From: CAZTCJ01 sp964612085
GTDB lineage: Bacteria; Pseudomonadota; Alphaproteobacteria; JAJFIK01
DNA length: 64,000 nt
Assembly: GCA_964612085.1 (NCBI GenBank)
Contig: CAZTCJ010000010.1
Location: 5,974-69,973, forward strand
Direction: 5' to 3'
The notes under the pieces are model-generated. The model saw only the letters and a list, made by a program, of their open reading frames with translations. It was not told the origin of the DNA and did no database searches. The position numbers and the translations under genes are program-made. This document shows positions 17,230-25,109 of this stretch, in pieces (within the stretch, counting starts at the first letter, position 1; each line of letters opens with the position of its first letter).

Positions 17230-18231
17230 ATGCCCGCGATCCCCGACACCATGACCGCCATCGAGATCACGGAACCGGGCGGGCCCGATGTCCTGAAACC
17301 CGCCACACGGCCCGTGCCCCGGCCCGGACTGGGACAGATTTTGATCAAGGTGGCCGCCGCAGGGGTCAACCGTCCCGACGTGCTCCAGCGCCAGGGGCTT
17401 TACCCGGTGCCCAAGGACGCCTCGGACCTGCCGGGCCTGGAGGTCGCAGGCGAAGTCGTCGCGCTGGGCCCGGGGGTGAGCGACTGGGCGGACGGCGACC
17501 GGGTGACGGCGCTCGTTCACGGGGGCGGTTACGCGGAATACTGCCTGGCGGAAGCCGCCGTCGCCCTGCCCGTGCCCGCCGGTCTGGGGATGGACGAGGC
17601 GGCCGCCCTGCCCGAGACTGTCTTCACGGTGTGGACGAACCTGTTCGACCGGGCGGGCCTCCAGTCGGGCGAGCGGGTGCTGATCCATGGGGGCACCAGC
17701 GGCATCGGCACCACGGCGATCCAGATGGCGGCAGCCCAGGGCGCCCGCGTCTTCGCCACCGCCGGCAGCCCGCGCAAGGTCACCGTCTGCCAGGAACTGG
17801 GCGCGGAACGGGGCATCGACTACAAGGTCGAGGATTTCGTCAGCATGGTGAAGGAGCTGACCAGCGGCGAAGGCGTCGATGTGGTGCTCGACATGGTGGG
17901 GGGCGACTATATCCCCCGTAATCTGGAGATCCTGCGCGACCGGGGCCGCCATGTGAGCATCGCGTTCCTGCAAGGGGCCAAGGTGGATCTGAACTTCCTG
18001 CCCGTGCTTCTGAAACGCCTGACGCTGACGGGCTCGACGCTGCGGCCCCGCACGGTTGAGGAAAAAGCCCAGATCGCGCAGGCCGTGCGCGGCTGGGTCT
18101 GGCCCAAGATCGAAAGCGGATTGATCCGCCCGGTGATGGATTACAAATACCCGCTCGCGGAGGCGGCCGACGCCCACCGCCGCATCGATGCGGGTGAGCA
18201 TATCGGCAAGATCGTCCTGACCGTGGGGTGA
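17230..18231 (+). CDS. NAD(P)H quinone oxidoreductase, PIG3/zeta-crystallin type
   Basis: 333 residues of the zinc-free medium-chain dehydrogenase superfamily. It has the GroES-like N-terminal domain (AAAGVNRPDVLQRQG), a quinone-reductase segment LPETVFTVWTNLFDRAGL, and a Rossmann motif LIHGGTSGIGTTAIQMAAAQGA binding NADPH. The pattern GIDYKVEDFV and VLDMVGGDY is typical of the PIG3 family. It probably reduces quinones by one or two electrons. No zinc-binding cysteine cluster is present. Confidence 0.9.
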   Translation: MPAIPDTMTAIEITEPGGPDVLKPATRPVPRPGLGQILIKVAAAGVNRPDVLQRQGLYPVPKDASDLPGLEVAGEVVALGPGVSDWADGDRVTALVHGGGYAEYCLAEAAVALPVPAGLGMDEAAALPETVFTVWTNLFDRAGLQSGERVLIHGGTSGIGTTAIQMAAAQGARVFATAGSPRKVTVCQELGAERGIDYKVEDFVSMVKELTSGEGVDVVLDMVGGDYIPRNLEILRDRGRHVSIAFLQGAKVDLNFLPVLLKRLTLTGSTLRPRTVEEKAQIAQAVRGWVWPKIESGLIRPVMDYKYPLAEAADAHRRIDAGEHIGKIVLTVG

Positions 18232-18241
18232 TCCCTCTTGT

Positions 18242-18269
18242 ATTTTGATGACATATACGTCATCATAAT
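18242..18269. promoter_or_regulatory. Palindromic operator of the toxin-antitoxin pair
   Basis: An inverted repeat with arms ATTTTGATGAC and GTCATCATAAT around a six-base centre matches at 10 of 11 positions, with a perfect TGATGAC/GTCATCA core. It ends two bases before the toxin ATG and overlaps the only plausible -10 (CATAAT). The antitoxin encoded downstream is a DNA-binding protein, so this is the expected autoregulatory site. Confidence 0.75.
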
Positions 18270-18271
18270 AA

Positions 18272-18607
18272 ATGAGCGAGAATGTCCTTCAGGTTTATGA
18301 AACAGGTGATGGCAAAGCGCCGTTTCAGAAATGGTTCGAACGGCTGAGCGCACCGGCAGCGCTGCGCGTGACCACTGCCCTGAAACGCCTGGAGACCGGT
18401 CACCGGTCCGCGTTGAAAAGCGTCGGGGCGGGTGTTCTGGAGTACCGCATTCAGACAGGGCCCGGATATCGCGTTTACTGCGCTTACGATGGGACGACAT
18501 TGATCATTTTACTCAGTGGCGGAACGAAACAGCGCCAGAGCGCCGATATCGCCCAGGCCAAAGCCTATTGGCAGGACTATAAGAAGCGAAAGAAACGGGA
18601 GCCTTGA
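18272..18607 (+). CDS. RelE/HigB-family toxin of a type II toxin-antitoxin pair
   Basis: 111 residues with the Gp49/HigB-type addiction-module killer pattern: APFQKWFERLSAPAALRVTTAL, then GVLEYRIQTGPGYRVYCAYD and LLSGGTKQRQSADIAQAKAYW. The RIxxGPGYRVYxxxD strand and GGTKxxQ turn define the fold. These toxins usually cleave mRNA at the ribosome. No Shine-Dalgarno is evident before the ATG, and the operator almost touches the start codon, so the transcript may be nearly leaderless. The antitoxin gene follows two bases later. Confidence 0.88.
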   Translation: MSENVLQVYETGDGKAPFQKWFERLSAPAALRVTTALKRLETGHRSALKSVGAGVLEYRIQTGPGYRVYCAYDGTTLIILLSGGTKQRQSADIAQAKAYWQDYKKRKKREP

Positions 18608-18609
18608 TC

Positions 18610-18933
18610 ATGCCTTTGACCCGCGATTTCCGGACGGTCGTCGCCGAGCGCGCCCAAAGCGATCCCGCCTTTCGGGTCGGCCTTTTGGAAGAAGCCGTCA
18701 ATGCCATGCTTGATGGCGACTTAGACGTGAGCAAAAGCCTGCTGCGTGATTATGTGAATGCGACCATCGGATTTGACGGGCTGGCTGACGCCATGGGTAA
18801 GGACAAAACCAGCCTCATGCGTATGCTGAGCACAAAAGGCAATCCCCGTGCGGATAATCTGCTTGCCCTGATCGCTCAATTGCAAGCGTATGAAGGTGTT
18901 GAGATCAAAGCCCACGCGCAAGCGGCAGGGTGA
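18610..18933 (+). CDS. HigA-like antitoxin with helix-turn-helix
   Basis: About 107 residues from the ATG at 18610; a TTG two codons earlier overlaps the toxin stop. The N-terminal LTRDFRTVVAERAQSDPAF segment resembles partner antitoxins of the Gp49-type killers. The C-terminal half (GFDGLADAMGKDKTSLMRML, then SLLAL-type helix) is a lambda-repressor-like helix-turn-helix. It should neutralise the toxin and bind the palindrome at 18242-18269. Toxin-first gene order is the one used by higBA systems. Confidence 0.85.
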   Translation: MPLTRDFRTVVAERAQSDPAFRVGLLEEAVNAMLDGDLDVSKSLLRDYVNATIGFDGLADAMGKDKTSLMRMLSTKGNPRADNLLALIAQLQAYEGVEIKAHAQAAG

Positions 18934-18999
18934 AACTGAAAAGGAAGATGCATTGAGCGGGAGCGAAATGCATGTGCGGCAATGGGAAAGAACCGGGTG

Positions 19000-19185
19000 A
19001 TGAGGTTGGTTTGTGTAGTGACGTTATCAACGCTCGCGCTGACAACCGCTGTCAGGGCGGATGGGGCCGAAATTCACTATCTGACTAACGACCGGTACCG
19101 GGACGCGGGCTTCCCGTTCTCAGAGGCCACGGAAGTGGACGGCTGGATTTACGTCTCCGGGACGCTGGGCACGCTGCCCGGTGAA
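19000..19185 (+). pseudogene. Truncated secreted RidA-like gene
   Basis: An ATG at 19000 opens a signal peptide (RLVCVVTLSTLALTTAVRA) followed by a RidA/YjgF N-terminus: DRYRDAGFPFSEATEVDGW and IYVSGTLGTLPGE. RidA domains need about 110 more residues, including the conserved arginine and glutamate near the C-terminus, but homology stops at codon 62. The frame then runs through arbitrary residues to a stop at 19320. The break coincides with a transposase-like fragment in another frame, so the gene was probably destroyed by an insertion event. Confidence 0.7.
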
Positions 19186-19270
19186 CACCATCGTGCTCGA
19201 CATGGATTCCAGTGTCAGCCCGACCCACGGCGACCAGGAAGGCAGTGCCTACAATGGCCACTTCGGGTGT
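19184..19270 (+). mobile_element. IS1380-family transposase remnant
   Basis: In a frame different from the RidA fragment, codons 19184-19270 read NTIVLDMDSSVSPTHGDQEG followed by SAYNGHFGC. This strongly resembles the segment of IS1380-family transposases that carries the first catalytic aspartate (LDMDSS) and the HGxQEGxAYNGH block. Only about 29 codons remain, a stop follows six codons later, and I see no terminal inverted repeats or target duplication. It is a scrap, not a functional element. Confidence 0.65.
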
Positions 19271-19365
19271 ACCTTCGCCGGAAGGGGTTTATAATCCCTT
19301 CCGCATGGTCAGCGCTCTGACGGTATGGACAAGGTCTGCAAACCCCGTCTAGAGCGAGGGGCGTG

Positions 19366-19881
19366 TCACCGCTCGTCCACAGGAAGGTCGTCGAAATCCG
19401 GAACCTCTTCGCCCTCGGCGTAGGGCCGGCCCGCCCGGGACCGGATTGTGATGTTGCCGCCATATAGGGCCCTGTACATCAGATCATAGCCCACATAGAC
19501 AGCCGTATCCTCCGGCGGCCGGGTGCCGATCTCAAGAATGCGCGCCGGGAAGGGGGAGCGGTTTTCAATGGTGTGCCCGACCGTGGCCCCGGCCTTCCAG
19601 CCCGCGGCGTCCCCGGCGCGGAGCACCTCCTCGACGCCGCCTTCCTCCACGAGCGTGACTTCGCCTTCCAGAACATAAATCATCTCATCCGCACCATGAT
19701 GATAATGCAGCAAGCCCGTAGCGCTTCCGGGCGCCAGTTCCACCTCCCCGACACCCATCTGGGTCAGCCCAACGGGATCGCCAAGGCGGGTCTTCCAGCA
19801 TCCGTGTGTCCGGCGGACAAGTTTGCCCGGATAGGCGCTCCGTTCGGTCCGTGGCGCTGTGCTGCGATCAACTTTGGGCAT
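19366..19881 (-). CDS. Cupin-domain protein
   Basis: 171 residues from the ATG at 19881, with AGGAG eight bases upstream. The central cupin motif 1 reads HYHHGADEMIYVLEGEVTL, with histidines and a glutamate positioned for a metal. Motif 2 is around VGHTIENRSPFPARILEIG. The C-terminal 45 residues (YVGYDLMYR onward) are a conserved tail found in anti-sigma ChrR-like or uncharacterised single-domain cupins. Substrate unknown. It faces the RidA scar and stands alone. Confidence 0.8.
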   Translation of the reverse strand: MPKVDRSTAPRTERSAYPGKLVRRTHGCWKTRLGDPVGLTQMGVGEVELAPGSATGLLHYHHGADEMIYVLEGEVTLVEEGGVEEVLRAGDAAGWKAGATVGHTIENRSPFPARILEIGTRPPEDTAVYVGYDLMYRALYGGNITIRSRAGRPYAEGEEVPDFDDLPVDER

Positions 19882-20064
19882 GCGATTGACTCCTGGTTTC
19901 GTGAGAATTCTCAGACTGACGCTCGATCGAAATGCTCGGACCAGCCGGATCATTTTTCAACCCCGTCCGTCTGTTCAATCGGCACTTATGACCGTGTGAA
20001 CAGGCGCGCAAAGCCCGTCCAGCGAGGAAAGCAAGGTGTGAATTTCGCGTCCGCTCAAGGCATC

Positions 20065-21228
20065 CTACTCTCCGTGCCCGTACTCCCGCAAGATCGTCCG
20101 GACACGGTCGAGTGGTATCGCTTCGACGCGGGCGGGCTCACCCGTACCACTGTTGAAGCCCTCTGTGGTCTCCGCCATGAACAGGGAGTTGAGGATCGCT
20201 TCTTCCGTCGCTTCGATCACCGCTTGCGACAGCGGGGATAAGAGGTCATTCGGCAGATCCTCCACCATGGACGCCCGCCCCCGCCGCTCCGGCGTCCGGC
20301 GCACGCTCCCGCCGGTGGAGAACGCGATGACATAATCGCCCGAGCCGTTGGTCAGGGATGCGCCCGTGCGCGCCAACCCCGCCAGGGCCCGATTGGCGAG
20401 CCGCTCCAGATTGCGGTCCGACAAGGGCGCATCACTCGCCACCACGATAATGATGGAGCCGTCCGCATCCCCCTTATCGGCATAGTCTTTCAAGAAATAC
20501 TGGCCCAAAGCCTCGCCCACCGGCACGCCATCGACCATTAGCACACCGCCGTAATTGGACTGGACCAGCACGCCCACCGTAAACCCGCCCAGCGCCTCCG
20601 GCAGCAGGCGGGAACTCGTCCCGATACCCCCTTTCCACCCGAACGCGGTGGTGCCGGTGCCCGCCCCCACCGCGCCTTCTGCGACAGGGCCGACGGCCGC
20701 CGTCTCGATGGCCCGGCGGATGATCTGCGGCGTCAGCGCGCGGGCGCGGATATCATTGAGCCCTGCATCGTTGGTCTCGCCCACCACCGCATTGACCGAG
20801 AATACTTGGTCGTTTCCCGGCTGATCGAGGGTCCATTCGATGGCCGCCACCGCCGCCTCGGGCACATTGAGCGTGTTCGTTAAAACAATCGGCGTCTCGA
20901 TCTCGCCCAGCTCCCTGATCTGAGTCGAGCCCATGAGCTTGCCGTAGCCGTTCCCAACCACGACGCCCGCCGGCACTTTATCCTGATAAAGATTACCGCC
21001 ATGGGGCAGGATCGCCGTCGCGCCGGTGCGGATGCGCGCGCCTTCGCGCAAGCTCACATGGCCGACGCGTACCCCCGCCACATCGGTGATGGCGTTCAAG
21101 GGACCGGGCGCGAGGATGCCTGGCGCGACGCCCAGATCCCGGGCGCGCTGGCGCTCAGCGGCCAGGCCCGGCGGCACGCCCATGGCAAACACGGCCGCGA
21201 CGGCCAGAAAAGCAGCGGTTTTGAGCAT
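20065..21228 (-). CDS. P1-family N-terminal-nucleophile aminopeptidase (DmpA-like), secreted
   Basis: 387 residues with a signal peptide (residues about 3-23). The DmpA/P1 pattern begins GPLNAITDVAGVRVGHVSL. The maturation site is Gly257-Ser258 in DADGSIIIVVASDAPL, where autocleavage would expose Ser258 as nucleophile of the beta chain. NALAVVGETNDAGLND-type and NGSGDYVIAFSTGG segments complete the active site. Members release N-terminal residues from L- or D-amino-acid peptides, amides or beta-peptides. Periplasmic location is inferred. No neighbour hints at a substrate. Confidence 0.88.
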   Translation of the reverse strand: MLKTAAFLAVAAVFAMGVPPGLAAERQRARDLGVAPGILAPGPLNAITDVAGVRVGHVSLREGARIRTGATAILPHGGNLYQDKVPAGVVVGNGYGKLMGSTQIRELGEIETPIVLTNTLNVPEAAVAAIEWTLDQPGNDQVFSVNAVVGETNDAGLNDIRARALTPQIIRRAIETAAVGPVAEGAVGAGTGTTAFGWKGGIGTSSRLLPEALGGFTVGVLVQSNYGGVLMVDGVPVGEALGQYFLKDYADKGDADGSIIIVVASDAPLSDRNLERLANRALAGLARTGASLTNGSGDYVIAFSTGGSVRRTPERRGRASMVEDLPNDLLSPLSQAVIEATEEAILNSLFMAETTEGFNSGTGEPARVEAIPLDRVRTILREYGHGE

Positions 21229-21276
21229 GGTTACCCCCTTCCAGTGCGCGCCTTTCCGCGATCATACGCGCTGAAG

Positions 21277-21404
21277 CTGACAGTTTGACCAGGGAAAAGC
21301 GTTTCAATCCCGCTCATAAGCATCTGTTCGACGGTCAACTTTCCGGAAACACTGAAGGATAGGGACGCTGCCAGGGGCGATATCCCTTGCGTATGACGGG
21401 CGGT
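21277..21404. repeat. Copy A of a duplicated ~130-bp leader segment (342-bp intergenic gap)
   Basis: The first 35 bases (21277-21311) are identical to 23089-23123 and the following roughly 90 bases are clearly alignable with it. The gap 21229-21570 holds no other gene. Copy B forms the leader of trcR. In copy A the TATATAAG element of copy B is altered. It lies upstream of the CaCA exchanger. Confidence 0.75.
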
Positions 21405-21570
21405 TTATGGCTAAACACGACGGATCGCAACGCGACGAAACTACGAAGGAACTTTATCCTTCACTTGCCGTTTCTTTCAGGCGCTTTAGAGCCCCTGCAC
21501 ATAGCTGGCAGACAAAACAAACGGTTGATCAACGGATCGCGAAGCCACCCTGATTTGGAACAGTCTGAAC

Positions 21571-22602
21571 TTGTTTCTAAACGACCTTCCCTTTCCTGCA
21601 GCACTCGTCATTTTCATCATCGCCGCGGGCGTTATTTTGATGGCCGGTACACGACTGACCCGGCTCGCAGACCGTTTCGCCGACCTGACCGGATGGGGTG
21701 AGGCGGTTACAGGGGCAGTAGTGCTCGGGGCCATCACCTCTCTGGCCGGCAGCGTCACCTCGGTCGCCGCCGCCCTTGACGGGCGCGCCGAGCTGGCCGT
21801 TTCAAATGCCGTGGGCGGTATCGCGGCCCAGACCGCCTTTCTGGCCATTGCCGATATCGTCTATCGCAAGGCCAATCTGGAACATGCAGCCGCCTCCGTC
21901 GCGAATATGATCAGCGGCTGCATTTTGATCATTATGCTGACCGCTGTCCTTATGACTTATCTTACAGGGTCGGTATCGGTTCTGGGCATTCATCCGGTCA
22001 CCATTCTTTTGTTTGCGATCTATTCCGGCGGAGTCTACCTCGCCGATCAGTCCAGAAAGACGCCCATGTGGGAGCCCGCAGCAACGCCAGACACCCGCAC
22101 GGATATACCCGATGAGCCAAGCCTCAGCGGCGCGAGCGTGTGGCGGCTTGCCCTGGCGATCGGAGCACTCGGTTTGGTGACAGCCGGCGCTGGTTATGCC
22201 GTCGCCGCGACAGGCGCCATCCTCATTGACAAGACCGGCTTGAATGCCAGCATCGTTGGTACACTGATGACAGCGATCGCCACGTCCACGCCGGAACTGG
22301 TGACGACCATTGCAGCCGTCCGCCGGGGAGCGCTGACACTGGCCGTTGCAGGTATTCTGGGAGGCAATACGTTCGACGTGTTGTTTATTGCTTTTTCCGA
22401 TATCGCCTATGCACAAGGGTCGATTTATCATGCGATCACGCAAGCACAGGCTTTCGTCGCGGCGCTCGGGATACTGATGACCGGAATTCTGCTGCTCGGC
22501 CTGCTTCACCGGCAGCAGCGTGGTCCGGGCAATATCGGATTCGACGGGGCGTTGCTGCTCCTTTGCTATGGGATCGGCATGATCGTAGTCACCCGGATGT
22601 GA
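21571..22602 (+). CDS. CaCA-superfamily sodium/calcium exchanger-like membrane protein
   Basis: 343 residues, about ten transmembrane helices in two inverted halves. The second alpha-repeat is canonical: MTAIATSTPELVTTIAAV with Pro241-Glu242, then GGNTFDV. The first repeat reads GAITSLAGSVTSVAAALDG, so the usual Pro-Glu pair is replaced by Ala59-Gly60. Since the two glutamates coordinate the transported cation, selectivity or activity is probably changed. Only a TTG (21571) or CTG (21550) is available as start, with a weak GGAA upstream. Ion unknown. Confidence 0.8.
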   Translation: MFLNDLPFPAALVIFIIAAGVILMAGTRLTRLADRFADLTGWGEAVTGAVVLGAITSLAGSVTSVAAALDGRAELAVSNAVGGIAAQTAFLAIADIVYRKANLEHAAASVANMISGCILIIMLTAVLMTYLTGSVSVLGIHPVTILLFAIYSGGVYLADQSRKTPMWEPAATPDTRTDIPDEPSLSGASVWRLALAIGALGLVTAGAGYAVAATGAILIDKTGLNASIVGTLMTAIATSTPELVTTIAAVRRGALTLAVAGILGGNTFDVLFIAFSDIAYAQGSIYHAITQAQAFVAALGILMTGILLLGLLHRQQRGPGNIGFDGALLLLCYGIGMIVVTRM

Positions 22603-22726
22603 CGCGGCCCTGCGTCGGGATCGGTTGGTGCGGCGCTAAGATCAAGCACATGGTGCAATGCACCGGGAACAGTCATGGCTGTGCGGTGTTATTCCGCTGT
22701 ACCGCTAACGACAATGAGTACGAGCC

Positions 22727-23032
22727 ATGACAACCTTCATTATGACGACGACGATCAATGAGACGGCGCTGAACGAACCGCAGGCATATGAACGGATCGC
22801 AAAGCTGGTCAGTGAGCGCATCAAGCGTGAATGCCGGCAAATCGAATGGCGCGCCAATTACGCCGTCCTGGGCCCATTCAACTACCTCGATATATTCGAT
22901 GCGCCCGACTTTGACGAAGCGATGAAGGTTGTGACGATCATCCGCTCGATCGCGCCCGCCTCCGTCCATGTCTGGCCAGCCAAGAGCTGGGATCATTTCA
23001 AGGATCTTATGCGGTCGGTAGAAATCAACTGA
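22727..23032 (+). CDS. GYD-domain protein
   Basis: 101 residues matching the small GYD family: MTTFIMTTTINETALNEPQA at the N-terminus, then YAVLGPFNYLDIFDAPDFDEA in place of the usual LGxYDxVxIxEAPDDE segment. The ferredoxin-like alpha/beta fold is expected; the GYD tripeptide itself is changed to GPF. Function unknown. It is followed by the repeated leader and trcR. Confidence 0.75.
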   Translation: MTTFIMTTTINETALNEPQAYERIAKLVSERIKRECRQIEWRANYAVLGPFNYLDIFDAPDFDEAMKVVTIIRSIAPASVHVWPAKSWDHFKDLMRSVEIN

Positions 23033-23088
23033 CCGCGCCGGACGGAACAACCGCTCCTGCCCCGTCTTGGCGCTGAACTCTGCCCAAT

Positions 23089-23226
23089 CTGACAGTTTGA
23101 CCAGGGAAAAGCGTTTCAATCCCCACCCAAAGCGCCTATATAAGGGCCAACTTCCATGAAACGGTGACGGACATGGACGCCGCCGGGGGGCGACAACCCT
23201 CGCGCACGACGGAAGGCCTGTGGGAA
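23089..23226. repeat. Copy B of the duplicated leader segment, upstream of trcR
   Basis: The first 35 bases (23089-23123) are identical to copy A at 21277-21311; similarity continues at lower identity to about 23226. This copy contains TATATAAG (23137-23144). TTTCAA 17 bases before it could act as a weak -35 element. The segment therefore probably includes the trcR promoter and part of its long untranslated leader. Confidence 0.75.
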
Positions 23227-23304
23227 AAGCCCATGGCCGACGTCCGGTGCGCGGCCCGGCGGGAAACGGGAACACAAGAACGGATACACTCCGGAGGAGA
23301 AATC

Positions 23305-24036
23305 ATGGCCAAGCCTCTTATGCCAAAAGCGACCGCCGTCTGGCTGGTCGAAAATACGGCGCTGACCTTTGACCAGATCGCCGATTTCTGCGGCCTTCAC
23401 ACGCTTGAAGTGAAAGGCATCGCCGATGGCGACGTGGCGCAAGGCATCAAGGGCATGGATCCGGTGGCAAACGGCCAATTGGCCCGCGACGATATCGAGA
23501 AAGCGGCGGCCGACCCCAGCTACCGGCTGACCCTGTCGCAAAAGCGCGTGCAGGTGCCGACGCCCAAGCGTAAAGGCCCCCGCTATACGCCCGTGTCGCG
23601 CCGCCAGGACCGGCCGGACGCGATTATGTGGCTGTTGCGCCACCACCCGGAAATGACCGACGCCCAGGTCTGCAAGCTGATCGGCACCACCAAGCCGACC
23701 ATTCAGGCCGTGCGCGACCGGTCCCACTGGAATTCGGCCAATCTGAAACCGGTGGATCCGGTGACGCTGGGCCTGTGCAGCCAGCTCGATCTCGATGCCG
23801 CCGTGACCAAGGCGGCCGACCGGCGGGCCAAGATGGGCAAGCCCGTGGCGGCCCCCGACGACGAGACCCTGCGGCCGATCGACGAGACGTTGGGCATCAC
23901 CAGCAACGAAGCGCCTGCCGCCGATCCGTTCCAGAAGCAGGGCGAAGTGGCCGCCGACGGGCCCGGTCCGGTCGAGCACGAGGTTGAACAGGCCCCGCGC
24001 CCGGAAGACGTGTTCGGCGATAATATCAAGATCTGA
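23305..24036 (+). CDS. trcR: TrcR (DUF1013) cell-cycle transcriptional regulator
   Basis: 243 residues from the ATG at 23305, with GGAGGAGA upstream. It matches the alphaproteobacterial DUF1013/TrcR family: MAKPLMPKATAVWLVENTAL at the start, FDQIADFCGLHTLEVKGIADG, a second helix-turn-helix region DAQVCKLIGTTKPTIQAVRD, and an acidic C-terminus ending EDVFGDNIKI. TrcR is reported in cell-cycle control networks of Rhizobiales and relatives. The gene has a 216-base leader containing a repeat shared with another locus and ends in a strong terminator, so it is a single-gene unit. Confidence 0.92.
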   Translation: MAKPLMPKATAVWLVENTALTFDQIADFCGLHTLEVKGIADGDVAQGIKGMDPVANGQLARDDIEKAAADPSYRLTLSQKRVQVPTPKRKGPRYTPVSRRQDRPDAIMWLLRHHPEMTDAQVCKLIGTTKPTIQAVRDRSHWNSANLKPVDPVTLGLCSQLDLDAAVTKAADRRAKMGKPVAAPDDETLRPIDETLGITSNEAPAADPFQKQGEVAADGPGPVEHEVEQAPRPEDVFGDNIKI

Positions 24037-24055
24037 TCGGTCTATGAGCTGAATT

Positions 24056-24091
24056 AAAGCCCGTGCGGAGATGATCCGTGCGGGCTTTTTT
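24056..24091 (+). terminator. Intrinsic terminator after trcR
   Basis: The stem AAAGCCCG/CGGGCTTT extends past a TG/TG mismatch into CGG/CCG around an AGATGAT loop and is followed by a run of six T. It faces the converging SDR gene. Confidence 0.9.
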
Positions 24092-24125
24092 ATGGGCGGC
24101 ACCACCAACCCACTACATAAAAGCG

Positions 24126-24947
24126 TTATTCCGCCCGGCCCGTCTGCGAGACCGTGTAGTTGAGCGGCAACCGTCCGCCATCAGCATAAATGCACTGGCC
24201 GGTGACGTAGCTGGCATCTTTCGAGGCCAGGAACTGGGCGATGGCGGCGATCTCATCGGCCTCGCCGATGCGCCCCAAGGGCGTGCGCTCCAGGACGTCG
24301 CGCCGGGCATTGGAATCCCGCACCACCGACTTCATGACATCCGTATTGATGCTGCCCGGCCCGATGGCATTGACCCTTATGCCGTAGCGCGCGAGCGCCA
24401 GCGCCATGACCCGGGTCAACTGATTGATCGCACCCTTGGAGACCACATAGGGCACCTGATCGGCCACCGCCAGGATGGCGTTGACCGAGGACATGTTGAT
24501 GATGGAATAGCTGCGGTTGGCGACCGGATCGGTCTGGGCGGCATCTTCTTCGATCTGGGCCACCATCTGCCTGGCTGCGGCCTGGCTCGCCAGAAACGCG
24601 CCTTTCAGATTGACCTGCATCACCCGGTCGAAATCCGCTTCCTCCTGGTTCAGAAAATCCGCACCCGCTGCGACTGCCGCGTTGTTGATCAGTACGTCAA
24701 CGCGATTGAAACTGTCGAGCGTCGCGGCCATCAGATTATGGATGTCGAGCCGTTCGCCCACATCGCAATGGACGAAAAGCGCATCGGACCCGGCGGCGGT
24801 AATCTCGTCCCGCGCGCTGGCGCCTGCTTTCTCGTCGATATCGGCGATGACGACCTTATAGCCGTTGCGGGCGAACCGGCGCGCGCAAGCCAAGCCGATC
24901 CCCCGGGCGCCGCCCGTGACAATCACCACCTTGTCGCTGCGCGCCAT
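24126..24947 (-). CDS. Short-chain dehydrogenase/reductase
   Basis: 273 residues of the classical SDR family. The cofactor motif is TGGARGIG (about residues 11-18), with D37 after the second strand (VVIADID) suggesting NAD preference. NNAA, a serine in INMSSVNAI and the YVVSK catalytic pair are all present. Substrate is unknown; related proteins are annotated as glucose dehydrogenase or 3-oxoacyl-ACP reductase. It is divergent from an acyl-CoA ligase, which fits a role in lipid or hydroxyacyl metabolism. Confidence 0.87.
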   Translation of the reverse strand: MARSDKVVIVTGGARGIGLACARRFARNGYKVVIADIDEKAGASARDEITAAGSDALFVHCDVGERLDIHNLMAATLDSFNRVDVLINNAAVAAGADFLNQEEADFDRVMQVNLKGAFLASQAAARQMVAQIEEDAAQTDPVANRSYSIINMSSVNAILAVADQVPYVVSKGAINQLTRVMALALARYGIRVNAIGPGSINTDVMKSVVRDSNARRDVLERTPLGRIGEADEIAAIAQFLASKDASYVTGQCIYADGGRLPLNYTVSQTGRAE

Positions 24948-25109
24948 TGGATCCTCCTTTTACGACCGCACGCCCACAGGAAAAGTGTTCACGCGTCTTG
25001 TCAAGAACCGGTAGCGGCTTTTATGCCGCCAATCCCTCCCCTTGCCGATCTTCTCCCCCTTCAGTAGCCTTTTGCTCTGAACGGTCATAAGGCCTTGAAG
25101 GGGAAACGC

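Noticed and set aside
19186..19320. The remaining codons of the frame that starts at 19000, read as a C-terminal domain
   Set aside because: The residues are arbitrary (RHGFQCQPDP and on) and out of frame with a recognisable transposase fragment, so they are not a domain.
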